Counted from the first letter of the stretch, positions 6,427 to 16,177 are shown. The stretch: DNA of 26,708 nucleotides from CAZXCK01 sp964639225 (GCA_964639225.1 CAZXCK010000054.1:1-26708); one strand, 5' to 3'. Notes: generated from the letters alone by a model not told the origin. A program made the numbers and translations.

Positions 6427-8250
6427 TCAGGCGGGGATGTCGAGGGCTTTGAAGGTGCCTGTCTCGAACTTTTGCTGGAGTTCCTGCCGGAACTGCTGCG
6501 TGTAGAGCTGGTAGTAGTGGCCCTTCTGGCGCAGCAGCTCGGCGTGACTACCGATCTCAGCGATCTGGCCGTTTTCGATGACCACGATACGGTCGGCGCG
6601 CTTGATGGTGGACAGACGGTGGGCGATGACGAAACTGGTGCGGTCGCGCATCAGGTTGTCCATGCCCTGCTGGATGAGCGCCTCGGTGAGCGTATCGACC
6701 GAACTGGTGGCCTCGTCCATGATGAACAGTTCCGGGTCGGCCAGGACGGCCCGCGCCAGACTCAGAAGCTGCTTCTGCCCTACCGAGAGCAGCACGCCGC
6801 CCTCGCCGACTTCCTCATCGTAGCCGTTTTCCAGCGACATGATGAAGTGATCGGCCCCGGCCAGTTTCGCCGCTTCGATCACCTCGTCGTCGGTGGCGTC
6901 CAGGCGACCGTAACGGATGTTCTCGCGGATGGTGCCGGAGAACAGGTGCGGCGTCTGCAGCACCATGCCGATGCGCGAATGGATGCCGTGCATGGTCATG
7001 GTGGTGTAGTCCTGGCCGTTGATGAGCACCTGGCCGCCCTTCGGCTCGTAGAAGCGGCACACCAGATTGACGATGGTGCTTTTGCCGTGTCCGGTCGGGC
7101 CGACCAGCGCGATGGTCTCGCCGGGTTTCACGGTCAGGTTGAAGCTGCGCAGCACCGGCTTGTTCGGCTCGTAGTAGAACTCGACGTCGCGGAACTCGAT
7201 CTCGCCGCGCAGCGTGCCGGGGTCGGTCGCGCCGGGGCGGTCCACCAGGTCCGGCTGGGCGTCCATCAGCGAGAAGACGCGCTCTGCCGAGGCGATGGAC
7301 TGCTGCATCTGCGCGTAGACGCGGGCCAGGTCCTGCACCGGCCACATCATAAAGGTGATGTACGAGACGAACGCCTGAATGCCGCCGATGGTCAGCGTGG
7401 AGCCGATGTTGATACCGCCGTACCAGATGACGGCCATCACCGCCACCGCGCTGATGATCTGCACGATGGGCAGGAACAGCGCCGACAGCCACGCCGCCCG
7501 GAACGCCGAACGGAACATGGAGCCGGTGAGGTCGTCGAACTCGTGCAGGTTGGCCTTTTCGCGGCCCAGCGCCTTGACAACGCGCACACCGGTGATGTTC
7601 TCATTGAGCGCGCCGGTGATCTTGGAGTTGATTTTGCGCGTGATGCGGTACTCGGCCAGGATGCGCTGCTTGAACCAGATGGCGACGTAGATCAGCACCG
7701 GCAGCATCAGCATAACGATCAGCGTGAGCTGCCAGTTGATGGTGAACATAAAGGCCAGCGCGGTGACGACCGTCAGCACGGCCCAGGTCACGTCGAGCAT
7801 GCCCCAGGTGACCAGGTCGGCGATGCGCTCCGAGTCCGACGTGACGCGCGACATCAGCCAGCCGATGGGCGTGCGGTCGAAGTACGAGAACGACAGCGTC
7901 TGCATGTGGTCAAACATCCGCTTGCGCATGTCGTAGACGACACGCTGGCCCAGCACGCCGCACAGGTAGATAAAGACGAACACGAAGGCCGACATGACGA
8001 TCATCAGCAGGCCATACTCGATCATCAGCGCGATCAGCCGGTCGCGGTCGCCGGCGATGATGCCTTCGTCGATGATGCGCTTACTGAGCAGGGTGAAGTA
8101 GGCTTCCAGAAAAGCGACGACGGCAATCGCCACGATGAAGCCGGCCACCCAGCGCCAGTGAGGCCGCACCAGCCCCAGAATGCGAAGCAGGGTGCCGCCG
8201 TTAAACTGTGTGCTGAATTCCTCTTCCTCGAATCCGATTTCCTCAGGCAC
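6427..8250 (-). CDS. ABC exporter half-transporter (permease + ATPase), subunit with catalytic Glu and altered signature
   Basis: A 607-residue fused permease/ATPase. The N-terminal transmembrane domain (~25-315) has about six hydrophobic helices, as in MsbA-type exporters. The ATPase domain has Walker A GPTGHGKST (384-392), a signature changed from LSGGQ to LSVGQ (488-492), Walker B LFIMDE with catalytic Glu513, and switch His544. The start is GTG at 8250, preceded by AAGGA at about 7 nt; it overlaps the end of the upstream ABC gene by 8 bp, so the two are coupled. The motif differences complement those of the partner, predicting a heterodimer. Such exporters move drugs, lipids or peptides out of the cell; the substrate cannot be told from sequence. 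A strong terminator follows. Confidence 0.93.
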   Translation of the reverse strand: MPEEIGFEEEEFSTQFNGGTLLRILGLVRPHWRWVAGFIVAIAVVAFLEAYFTLLSKRIIDEGIIAGDRDRLIALMIEYGLLMIVMSAFVFVFIYLCGVLGQRVVYDMRKRMFDHMQTLSFSYFDRTPIGWLMSRVTSDSERIADLVTWGMLDVTWAVLTVVTALAFMFTINWQLTLIVMLMLPVLIYVAIWFKQRILAEYRITRKINSKITGALNENITGVRVVKALGREKANLHEFDDLTGSMFRSAFRAAWLSALFLPIVQIISAVAVMAVIWYGGINIGSTLTIGGIQAFVSYITFMMWPVQDLARVYAQMQQSIASAERVFSLMDAQPDLVDRPGATDPGTLRGEIEFRDVEFYYEPNKPVLRSFNLTVKPGETIALVGPTGHGKSTIVNLVCRFYEPKGGQVLINGQDYTTMTMHGIHSRIGMVLQTPHLFSGTIRENIRYGRLDATDDEVIEAAKLAGADHFIMSLENGYDEEVGEGGVLLSVGQKQLLSLARAVLADPELFIMDEATSSVDTLTEALIQQGMDNLMRDRTSFVIAHRLSTIKRADRIVVIENGQIAEIGSHAELLRQKGHYYQLYTQQFRQELQQKFETGTFKALDIPA

Positions 8251-10084
8251 TGGCGATTTCCTTCTCTAACGCCTCTTCGATACGGGATTGCATGTCAAAC
8301 GTTTCCCGGTAGATGCCCTCCTGGGCGATGAGTTGACTGTGTGTGCCCTGCTGCACGATACGCCCCTCGTCCAGCACCAGCACCAGATCGGCGTGCATGA
8401 GAGTCTGCACGCGGTGGGCGATGACGAAGCTGGTGCGGTCCTGCATCATCTCGCGCAGGGCGCGGCGGATGGCGGCCTCGGTCTCGGTATCGACCGACGA
8501 GGTCGCGTCGTCCAGAATCAGGATGCGCGGGTTCTTCAGCAGCGTGCGCGCCAGGGCGATGCGCTGCTTCTGCCCACCGGAGAGCGTGACGCCGCGCTCG
8601 CCGACCAGTGTCTTGTAGCCGTCCGGGAACTCCTCGATGACGTGGTGGACGGCGGCGGCACGCGCTGCGGCGAACACTTCTTCATCACTGACCTCGCGGC
8701 CCACGCCGTAGGTGATGTTCTCCCGGATGGTGCGCGAGAACAGAAACGGCTCCTGTTCCACAACGCCGATGTTGGCCCGCAGGAAGCTGCGCGGGTAGTC
8801 ACGCAGTTCGACGCCGTCCAGGGTGATGCTGCCACCGGTGTAATCGTAGAAGCGCGGCAGCAGGTTGACCAGCGAGGTCTTGCCGGAGCCGGTCGAGCCG
8901 AGCAGGGCGATGGTCTGGCCGGGTTCGCAGCGGAAGCTGATCTCGTGCAGGACGGGCGTCTCGTTGTCGTAGTGGAAGTCCACCCGGTCAAAGACGATCT
9001 CGCCGCGCACGCGCTCCACTGGCGGCGTGCTGTCTTCGTGCAGCGGCTCGCGCGTCTGTCTGATGATCTCCGAGACGCGATCGTAGGACACCATGCCGGT
9101 TGAGGTATGCACGATGAGGCGGCCCAACTGGCGCATCGGGTTGACGATCATGTTGAGCATGCCGACGAACGCCATATACTGGCCGACGGTGATGGTGCCG
9201 TTAATGGCCATGATGGCCCCCAGCAGATAAGCGCCCACCTGCTGCGCCCCCACCAGAATGTCGGTCAGCGGCCAGTAGACGGCGTTGAGCACCAGCAGAT
9301 GCCGCCCGCGCAGGAACTTCTCCCAGTTGTCGGCCTCGAACTTCTCGCGCTCGTATTCCTGGCGGGCGAAGGCCTTGACCACACGCACGCCGCTGAGATT
9401 CTCCTGCAGGGTGGTGGAGAGCTTGGCTTCCTGGTCCTGCATGGCTTCGTAAGATGCTGATATCTTTTTGAAGAAGTACAGCGATACCAGCACCAGCACC
9501 GGGATGACCACAATCGACAGCAGCGCCAGGTCCACGCGGATGGTCATGATGGCGATGAAGTTCACCACGAACAGGATCAGGATGCGGCCAATGCCCACAC
9601 CCTGCTCGACGAAGAAACGGCGGATGGCCTCGACGTCAGATGTCGCGCGTTGCAGCAGCTCGCCGGTCTGCATACGGTCATGATACGAGAAGGTCAGCCG
9701 CTGCAGATGGTCATAGAGATAGTTGCGCAGCCGCCAGGCGACCTGTTCCGCTGTGCGCGCGGCCCAGCGTCCGCTGAGGTAGCTGGCGCCGCCCTCGACC
9801 AGGGCCAGCCCCAGAAAGCCGAGCGCCACCAGCGGCACCACCTGCCGGATGTCATCGCGGAACAGCACCTCGTCCACGAAGTACGCCAGCAGCAGCAGCG
9901 TCAGCGTGCGCGCGATAGATGACACCGCCAGGCTGGCGATGGCCCCGACATACAGCCGGCGAAAGCCCGCTGCCATACGGATGAGACCCAGCAGCCGATT
10001 CTCGGCCAGGGCCTGCTTCATGTCGTAAGTCTGTACTTCGGTGGTCGCCAGGGCGACCGGTGTTGGTTTAGCTGAGACAGCCAC
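8243..10084 (-). CDS. ABC exporter half-transporter, subunit with degenerate Walker B
   Basis: A 613-residue fused permease/ATPase. The transmembrane domain spans ~45-325. The ATPase domain has Walker A GSTGSGKTS (396-404), canonical LSGGQKQR (501-508), Walker B ILILDD in which the catalytic Glu is replaced by Asp526, and His557. In heterodimeric exporters of the TM287/288 and LmrCD type, one site pairs an Asp Walker B with an altered partner signature. Here Asp526 would face LSVGQ of the 607-aa subunit, while the other site (Glu513 plus LSGGQ) is intact. The start is GTG at 10084, with only a G-rich stretch upstream; an ATG at 10021 is an alternative but has no better ribosome site. It is the first gene of a two-gene operon. 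Confidence 0.93.
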   Translation of the reverse strand: MAVSAKPTPVALATTEVQTYDMKQALAENRLLGLIRMAAGFRRLYVGAIASLAVSSIARTLTLLLLAYFVDEVLFRDDIRQVVPLVALGFLGLALVEGGASYLSGRWAARTAEQVAWRLRNYLYDHLQRLTFSYHDRMQTGELLQRATSDVEAIRRFFVEQGVGIGRILILFVVNFIAIMTIRVDLALLSIVVIPVLVLVSLYFFKKISASYEAMQDQEAKLSTTLQENLSGVRVVKAFARQEYEREKFEADNWEKFLRGRHLLVLNAVYWPLTDILVGAQQVGAYLLGAIMAINGTITVGQYMAFVGMLNMIVNPMRQLGRLIVHTSTGMVSYDRVSEIIRQTREPLHEDSTPPVERVRGEIVFDRVDFHYDNETPVLHEISFRCEPGQTIALLGSTGSGKTSLVNLLPRFYDYTGGSITLDGVELRDYPRSFLRANIGVVEQEPFLFSRTIRENITYGVGREVSDEEVFAAARAAAVHHVIEEFPDGYKTLVGERGVTLSGGQKQRIALARTLLKNPRILILDDATSSVDTETEAAIRRALREMMQDRTSFVIAHRVQTLMHADLVLVLDEGRIVQQGTHSQLIAQEGIYRETFDMQSRIEEALEKEIASA

Positions 10085-10132
10085 AAAAACCCCCGCTCAC
10101 ATACGCGAATGACGGTCGGTAATGGTTCAGGC

Positions 10133-10161
10133 ATACTAGCACACTTTTAATTAGTAGTAAA
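10133..10161 (-). promoter_or_regulatory. Candidate promoter of the ABC exporter operon
   Basis: On the minus strand, TTTACT (10161-10156) and TAGTAT (10138-10133) are separated by 17 bp and lie about 50 bp upstream of the first ABC gene. Both hexamers are partial matches to the sigma-70-type consensus. Inferred from sequence only. Confidence 0.45.
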
Positions 10162-10171
10162 GGTCTAAGAT

Positions 10172-10207
10172 GGTTCACAGGGGTTCAAAAAATCGATTTT
10201 CGGTTCA
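10172..10207 (+). promoter_or_regulatory. Three helically phased GGTTCA repeats around an A4TCGAT4 palindrome
   Basis: GGTTCA occurs at 10172-10177, 10182-10187 and 10202-10207, so starts are 10 and 20 bp apart and all sites face the same side of the helix. The 12-bp palindrome AAAATCGATTTT (10189-10200) fills the gap between copies two and three. The array sits in the 316-bp gap between the divergent ABC operon and the hox operon, just upstream of a candidate hox promoter. It may be a binding site for a regulator of either operon. Confidence 0.45.
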
Positions 10208-10231
10208 TGTTTTGATGGCTGCTGCGGGTGT

Positions 10232-10260
10232 TTGCAAGCGGTGGATGGACAGTGTATATA
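10232..10260 (+). promoter_or_regulatory. Candidate promoter of the hox operon
   Basis: TTGCAA (10232-10237) and TATATA (10255-10260) are separated by 17 bp, about 140 bp before hoxE. A lone TTGGCA (10288-10293) further down lacks a good -10. The rest of the gap (10261-10388) is AT-rich and shows no other gene or clear structure. Confidence 0.45.
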
Positions 10261-10400
10261 ACAGGTATAGTGAGGTCTATGTGACACTTGGCACTCGAAA
10301 ACATAAGGTTTAGCACTATGGGGGTGCGCAAGTTTTTCTTAATATATAACCAGGCATTTTTTTGTGTGCGTCCGTTCTGGTAATTATTAAGGAGCAGCCC

Positions 10401-10904
10401 ATGAGAGCTTTCAAGACTGACGTCGATCCCCCGTCGGAGGATAAGCGCTGGCGGATTGTCAATGCGACCATGCGGCGGCATGGTTACGAGTCACATGCTT
10501 TGATTGAAACGCTGCACACCGTCCAGGAAGCGTTTGGCTTTCTCGATGACACGGCGCTCCGTTACGTGGCCAATTCGCTGCGCGTACCGCTGAGCCAGGC
10601 TTACGGTGTGGCGACGTTTTATCATTTCTTCAGCCTGAGACCGCCGGGCAAGCATAGCTGTGTCATCTGTATGGGGACGGCCTGCTACATCAAGGGCGGT
10701 GTGAATCTGCTGGATGAGATCAGCGAGGCGTACAACGTCCGGGCGGGCGAAACAACCGAAGACGGCGAACTGTCGCTGATGACGGCGCGCTGCATTGGCT
10801 CTTGTGGTCTGGCACCAGCGGCGGTGCTGGACAACGAAATCAAGGCCAAGCTGACGCCGGAAATGGCATTGAAAGAGATTCGGAGCCTGATCGACAATGA
10901 TTGA
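10401..10904 (+). CDS. hoxE: Bidirectional [NiFe]-hydrogenase diaphorase subunit HoxE (NuoE-like)
   Basis: A 167-residue thioredoxin-fold [2Fe-2S] protein homologous to NuoE of complex I. The cluster ligands fit the family pattern: Cys90 and Cys95 (CMGTAC), then Cys131 and Cys135 (CIGSC). The N-terminal helical part (~16-80, with the YGVATFYHFF element) is also typical. In Hox enzymes HoxE joins HoxF and HoxU in the diaphorase module and may help link the enzyme to other electron carriers or the membrane. The ATG at 10401 is chosen because AAGGAG lies 6 nt upstream; a longer in-frame start at 10362 has no ribosome site. It is the first gene of hoxEFUYHW and overlaps hoxF by 8 bp. Confidence 0.93.
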   Translation: MRAFKTDVDPPSEDKRWRIVNATMRRHGYESHALIETLHTVQEAFGFLDDTALRYVANSLRVPLSQAYGVATFYHFFSLRPPGKHSCVICMGTACYIKGGVNLLDEISEAYNVRAGETTEDGELSLMTARCIGSCGLAPAAVLDNEIKAKLTPEMALKEIRSLIDND

Positions 10905-12516
10905 CTATGAAGAACTCGACCGCATGGCAGCGACCGAGCGCAGCAACCAGCAGAGCTTCCGCCACCGGATTGGTGTGTGTGTGGCGGCTGGCTGCCTGTC
11001 ATCGGATGCGCAGCGGGTAAAAGACCAACTGGAGAGCGAAGTCAAAAAGCGTGGCATGAACCACATCTGCCAGGTGCGCGGCGTGGGCTGTCTGGGCCTG
11101 TGCAGCGGCGGCCCGCTGGTCTCGGTAGATACACAGAATACGATGTACCAGAACGTGACGCCGTCTGACGCCGGCGAGATTATCGACCACCTGGACTCGC
11201 AGCCGGTGCGCCATCTCAAGTGCCCGACGGACTCGGCTTTCTTTCGCCGTCAGGTGCGCATTGTGCTGGAGAACTCCGGCAGAATCGACCCGGAGCGCAT
11301 CGAGGATTACATCTCCGCTGGTGGTTATCGGGCGCTGATGAAAGTCCTCACCGAGCTGATGCCTATCGGTGTCATCAACGAACTCAACCGCAGCGGCCTG
11401 CGCGGTCGTGGCGGCGCCGGTTATCCGGTGGGCCTGAAGTGGAGCACAGTCGCCAAAGCGCCCGGTACACAGAAGTACGTCGTCTGCAACGGCGACGAAG
11501 GCGACCCCGGCGCGTTTATGGACCGCAGCATTATGGAGTCCGACCCGCACCGCATTATTGAAGGCATGGCGATCGCTGGTTATGCCGTCGGTGCGAACAA
11601 GGGTTATGTTTATGTGCGCGCCGAGTATCCGCTGGCGATTAAACGCCTGCAGGCGGCTATCAAGCAGGCGCAGAAGCTGGGCTTCCTGGGTGAGAACATC
11701 TTCGGCACGCCCTACAGCTTCAACATCGAGGTGAGGCTGGGCGCGGGCGCGTTCGTGTGCGGCGAGGAGACGGCGCTGCTGGCGTCGATTGAGGGCAAGC
11801 GTGGCCAGCCGCGTCACCGGCCACCATACCCAGCGGTGAGCGGTCTGTGGGGCTGCCCGACCCTCATCAACAACGTGGAGACCATCGCCAACATTCCACC
11901 CATTCTGCGCAACGGCAGCGAGTGGTTCGCCAGCATCGGCACGGGCAAGAGCAAGGGCACGAAGGTGTTCGCGCTCTCCGGTAAGGTGAAGAACATCGGC
12001 CTCATCGAAGTGCCGATGGGCATCCGCCTGGAGGACATCGTCTACGACATCGGTGGCGGCATCCCCGAAGGCGGGCGCTTCAAAGCCGTGCAGACCGGCG
12101 GCCCCTCTGGCGGCTGTATCCCAGAGGAACATCTGGACATTTCGGTAGACTACGAATCGCTGCGCGAGATCGGCTCGATTATGGGGTCTGGCGGCATGAT
12201 CGTCATGGACGACACCTCGGACATGGTCGATGTGGCGCGCTTCTTCATGGAGTTCTCGATGTCGGAGTCGTGCGGCAAGTGTATCCCGTGCCGGGTGGGC
12301 ACGGTCCAGATGCACGATCTGCTCACGCGCATCATCGACGGGCAGGCGACCGAGAATGACCTCAAGCTGCTGGAAGACCTGTGCGAGATGGTGAGCAGCA
12401 CCAGCCTGTGCGGTCTGGGACAGTCAGCGCCCAACCCGGTCCTGAGCACCATGCGCTATTTCCGCGAGGAATACCTGGAGAAACTGGTTGACCCGTCAGC
12501 GGTGGGGGTGGATTGA
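10897..12516 (+). CDS. hoxF: Hydrogenase diaphorase subunit HoxF (NADH/FMN-binding, NuoF-like)
   Basis: A 539-residue flavoprotein. The N-terminal [2Fe-2S] thioredoxin-like domain has Cys28, Cys33, Cys65 and Cys69. The NADH/FMN domain has GRGGAG (170-175) and the CNGDEGDPGAFMDR stretch (197-210). An SLBB-like region follows, then the C-terminal [4Fe-4S] motif ESCGKCIPC (Cys459, 462, 465) with Cys505 in SLCGLGQ. It exchanges electrons with NAD(H) and passes them through HoxU to the hydrogenase module. The extra N-terminal cluster domain distinguishes HoxF from plain NuoF. The gene overlaps hoxE; the 49-bp gap to hoxU is the largest inside the operon. Confidence 0.94.
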   Translation: MIDYEELDRMAATERSNQQSFRHRIGVCVAAGCLSSDAQRVKDQLESEVKKRGMNHICQVRGVGCLGLCSGGPLVSVDTQNTMYQNVTPSDAGEIIDHLDSQPVRHLKCPTDSAFFRRQVRIVLENSGRIDPERIEDYISAGGYRALMKVLTELMPIGVINELNRSGLRGRGGAGYPVGLKWSTVAKAPGTQKYVVCNGDEGDPGAFMDRSIMESDPHRIIEGMAIAGYAVGANKGYVYVRAEYPLAIKRLQAAIKQAQKLGFLGENIFGTPYSFNIEVRLGAGAFVCGEETALLASIEGKRGQPRHRPPYPAVSGLWGCPTLINNVETIANIPPILRNGSEWFASIGTGKSKGTKVFALSGKVKNIGLIEVPMGIRLEDIVYDIGGGIPEGGRFKAVQTGGPSGGCIPEEHLDISVDYESLREIGSIMGSGGMIVMDDTSDMVDVARFFMEFSMSESCGKCIPCRVGTVQMHDLLTRIIDGQATENDLKLLEDLCEMVSSTSLCGLGQSAPNPVLSTMRYFREEYLEKLVDPSAVGVD

Positions 12517-12565
12517 TGCCGCACGCCGCTTTTCTTAGAGATGCTGTTGCAGAGAGGAATGCTTC

Positions 12566-13270
12566 ATGGCTGTTATCACATTAACGGTTAACGATCAGCC
12601 CCTCGGCGCGCGCGAAGACGAGACGATTCTGGAGATCGCACAGGAGAACGGGATTTTCATCCCGACGCTGTGCAACCTGGAAGGCTTAAGCGCCGTGGGT
12701 GCCTGCCGCCTGTGCCTGGTCGAAGTGGTCGGCTCGCCCCGGCTGATGCCAGCCTGTATGACCAAAGTTCAGGAGGGGATGGAGGTTTACACCGACTCCG
12801 AGCGTTTGCGGCAGTACCGCCGCATGATTATCGAGCTGCTGCTATCCGAGGGGAATCACATCTGCGCGGTGTGCGTGTCGAACGGTCACTGTGACCTGCA
12901 ATACATGGCGGAACATCTGGGTGTGAACTACAACCGCATGTCGTACCTGCACCCGTCGAAGGATGTGGACGCCTCGCATTATCGCTTCGCGCTGGACCAC
13001 AACCGCTGCATTCTGTGTACGCGCTGCGTGCGTGTGTGCGACGAGATCGAAGGCGCGCACACCTGGGACGTACTGGGGCGCGGCGTGGACTCGCGAGTCA
13101 TCACCGACCTGGACTCTCCCTGGGGTGAGTCGATGACCTGTACGAGCTGTGGCAAGTGTATCCAGGTGTGCCCGACTGGCGCGCTGTTCAAGAAGAGCCG
13201 CTCTGTGGCCGAGATGACCAAAGAACACGAATTCCTGCCGTATCTGCGGTCCATGCGGGAGAGCAAATAA
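12566..13270 (+). CDS. hoxU: Hydrogenase diaphorase subunit HoxU (NuoG N-terminal-like ferredoxin)
   Basis: A 234-residue iron-sulfur protein. Residues 1-75 form a plant-type [2Fe-2S] ferredoxin domain with Cys36, Cys47, Cys50 and Cys64. Next is the His-Cys [4Fe-4S] segment (His98, Cys100, Cys103, Cys109). Two ferredoxin motifs follow: Cys148/151/154/158 and Cys192/195/198/202, the latter ending in CPTGA. This is the HoxU layout: the N-terminal third of NuoG without the molybdopterin-type domain. It forms the wire between HoxF and the HoxY small subunit. AGAGGAA precedes the ATG. It is followed one base later by hoxY. Confidence 0.94.
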   Translation: MAVITLTVNDQPLGAREDETILEIAQENGIFIPTLCNLEGLSAVGACRLCLVEVVGSPRLMPACMTKVQEGMEVYTDSERLRQYRRMIIELLLSEGNHICAVCVSNGHCDLQYMAEHLGVNYNRMSYLHPSKDVDASHYRFALDHNRCILCTRCVRVCDEIEGAHTWDVLGRGVDSRVITDLDSPWGESMTCTSCGKCIQVCPTGALFKKSRSVAEMTKEHEFLPYLRSMRESK

Positions 13271-13271
13271 C

Positions 13272-13811
13272 ATGGCGAAGAAACAGAAACCCACACTGGC
13301 GACCGTATGGCTGGACGGCTGCTCTGGCTGTCATATGTCCTTCCTGGACATCGACGAGGCGCTGATTACCCTGGCGGAGAAAGCATCCCTGGTTTACAGC
13401 CCGCTGGTGGACAACAAAGAGTTCCCCAAGATGGTCGATGTCACGCTCATCGAGGGTGCGGTCAGCACCGACGAGGACGTGGCCAAACTGCGCAAGGTGC
13501 GCAGCCACACCAAGACTCTGGTCGCGCTGGGCGACTGCGCCGTGACCGGCAACGTGCCGTCCATGCGCAACCCGTTTACCATTGACGAGGTCACTGACCG
13601 GGCTTACATCGAAAACGCGACCCATAACCAGCAGTTCCCGCATCTGACACTGCCCAAGCTGCTGCCCTGGGTCAAGCCGATTCATGCCTGGGTGGACGTA
13701 GACGTGTTCATTCCCGGCTGTCCGCCAACCGCGAAGACAATTCTGTACGTACTCACCGAGCTGGTCGAAGGGCGCGTGCCCGACCTCAGCGACAAGTCGC
13801 GGTTCGGATAA
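13272..13811 (+). CDS. hoxY: [NiFe]-hydrogenase small subunit HoxY
   Basis: A 179-residue small subunit. It has the four Cys that hold the proximal [4Fe-4S] cluster: Cys17 and Cys20 (DGCSGCH), Cys89 (GDCAVTGN) and Cys150 (PGCPP). As in other group 3d small subunits it is short, with no Tat signal and no C-terminal domain for medial and distal clusters, so the enzyme should be cytoplasmic. It passes electrons between the NiFe site in HoxH and HoxU. The ATG at 13272 is one base after the hoxU stop, with GGGAGAG upstream at the end of hoxU. Confidence 0.94.
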   Translation: MAKKQKPTLATVWLDGCSGCHMSFLDIDEALITLAEKASLVYSPLVDNKEFPKMVDVTLIEGAVSTDEDVAKLRKVRSHTKTLVALGDCAVTGNVPSMRNPFTIDEVTDRAYIENATHNQQFPHLTLPKLLPWVKPIHAWVDVDVFIPGCPPTAKTILYVLTELVEGRVPDLSDKSRFG

Positions 13812-13830
13812 TTCGGAAAGGACATCGCAC

Positions 13831-15248
<1,418 letters not shown>

Positions 15249-15252
<4 letters not shown>

Positions 15253-15710
15253 CGCTTCGCGTTCTGATACTGGGTTATGGCAATAGCCTGCGCGGCGATG
15301 ATGGCTTTGGCGTCATCGCCGCGCAGCGTCTGGCGCAGATGCTGGCCGGCGTGGATGTCATCGACGCCCACCAACTGCTGCCGGAGATGGCCCATACCAT
15401 CAGCCTGTACGATTATGTGTTTTTCGTGGACGCCGCTGCCGCTGGTGTGCCGGGGACGTTCGCCCACAGCCGTCTGGAACCGGTCGTCGAGGATGAAGCG
15501 GCGTTCTCGCACAACGTCACACCGGTGCGGCTGCTGCTGGCGGCCCGGACGCTCTATGGTCACCAGCCCGAAGCCGAACTGTGTACGGTGGCCGCAGCTT
15601 CGTTTGAGTTCAGCGAGGAACTAACGCCGGTCGTCAGCCAGGCGGTGCCGCTGGTGGTGGCTTATGTTGTCAGAAAAATTAAGAGCCTTAACGCTGTGGC
15701 GGAGAAATAA
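15249..15710 (+). CDS. hoxW: Hydrogenase large-subunit maturation endopeptidase (HoxW-type)
   Basis: A 153-residue HybD/HoxW-family protease. It opens with the strand LRVLILGYGNSLRGDDGFG, the conserved GxGN...DDGxG motif. The likely nickel-sensing ligands are Asp17 in that motif, Asp61 (FFVDAA) and His88 (FSHNVTP), at the spacing seen in HybD. It should cut the C-terminal extension of HoxH after nickel loading. The start is TTG at 15249, sharing bases with the hoxH TGA stop (TTGA overlap), so it is translated by coupling. The frame stays open upstream inside hoxH, but a start there would add non-family residues. It is the last gene of the operon; no clear terminator follows. Confidence 0.9.
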
Positions 15711-15726
15711 ATGCTAAACTAAGGTG

Positions 15727-15896
15727 GAAACGAGCCTACCGAGCGGTGATCTGGGCGATTGCGGTGTCAGGCTTCGATGTCTGGCGTATGTGCGATGTCT
15801 GGCGTCGGTGTGCGATGTCGGCGGTGTAGGACTTGAGTGCTGGTTGCGTCGATGTTTCCGGCTTCGGTGTCTGGCATCAGTTGGTAAGCTCGTTTC
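15727..15896. mobile_element. 170-bp element with 14-bp terminal inverted repeats (MITE-like, non-coding)
   Basis: GAAACGAGCCTACC (15727-15740) and GGTAAGCTCGTTTC (15883-15896) are inverted copies with one mismatch. Between them are degenerate tandem copies of a CGATGTCTGGCGT-like unit (near 15775, 15795 and 15815, with weaker matches near 15851 and 15864), spaced roughly 18-20 bp. No gene with a ribosome site fits inside. The layout resembles a small non-autonomous element or a repeat-bearing stem structure; no target-site duplication is obvious, so mobility is inferred. Confidence 0.45.
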
Positions 15897-15935
15897 ATTC
15901 ATAATCATAGAGCAAGTCATCCTATGAGTCTATTG

Positions 15936-15956
15936 ATTTCATAAATATTTCATAAA
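15936..15956 (+). repeat. Direct repeat ATTTCATAAA x2, 11-bp spacing
   Basis: Two exact copies (15936-15945 and 15947-15956) are spaced one helical turn apart in the AT-rich stretch 15897-16070 upstream of the citrate synthase gene. The first copy overlaps a weak TTTCAT -35-like hexamer 17 bp before TATACT (15960-15965). This could be a regulator site or AT-rich promoter sequence. The rest of the stretch shows no gene. Confidence 0.35.
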
Positions 15957-16070
15957 CTTTATACTTTCTTCAAAGGTTGAATTTGTGTTATGTTATGTCT
16001 TCGCCTGCGCGACCTGCCCCAACTGCCTTTTCCCGGTCAGCCAACCAATCTTAGAACTGTATCATATTTT

Positions 16071-16100
16071 TTGGATTGCTTCGTATCCAGATGCTATAAT
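16071..16100 (+). promoter_or_regulatory. Promoter of the citrate synthase gene (extended -10)
   Basis: TTGGAT (16071-16076) is 18 bp from a perfect TATAAT (16095-16100), which is preceded by TGC (16092-16094), an extended -10. The gene starts 78 bp downstream. This is the best promoter match in the 15711-16177 gap. Confidence 0.7.
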
Positions 16101-16177
16101 CGAATCGGGATTAGAACAGGTCCGCTGGCCTGATAATTGCTATTGTGCCTAAAATCATCAGAATAAGGAGTTATGTA

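Noticed and set aside
6343..8331. 662-codon open frame on the plus strand opposite the ABC exporter gene
   Set aside because: It is antisense to an ABC gene with all ATPase motifs; composition is Arg/His/Asp/Gln-rich and no family pattern is seen. The same holds for 8288-9103 and 10999-12315 (minus).
15775..15880. Possible CRISPR array in the degenerate repeats
   Set aside because: Units are short (~19 bp), imperfect, without uniform spacers, and no cas genes are nearby.
15714..15927. Short open frames on both strands inside the 170-bp inverted-repeat element, one with repeated TDARHR residues
   Set aside because: The peptide repeats simply mirror the DNA repeat unit; there is no ribosome site and no resemblance to a known family.
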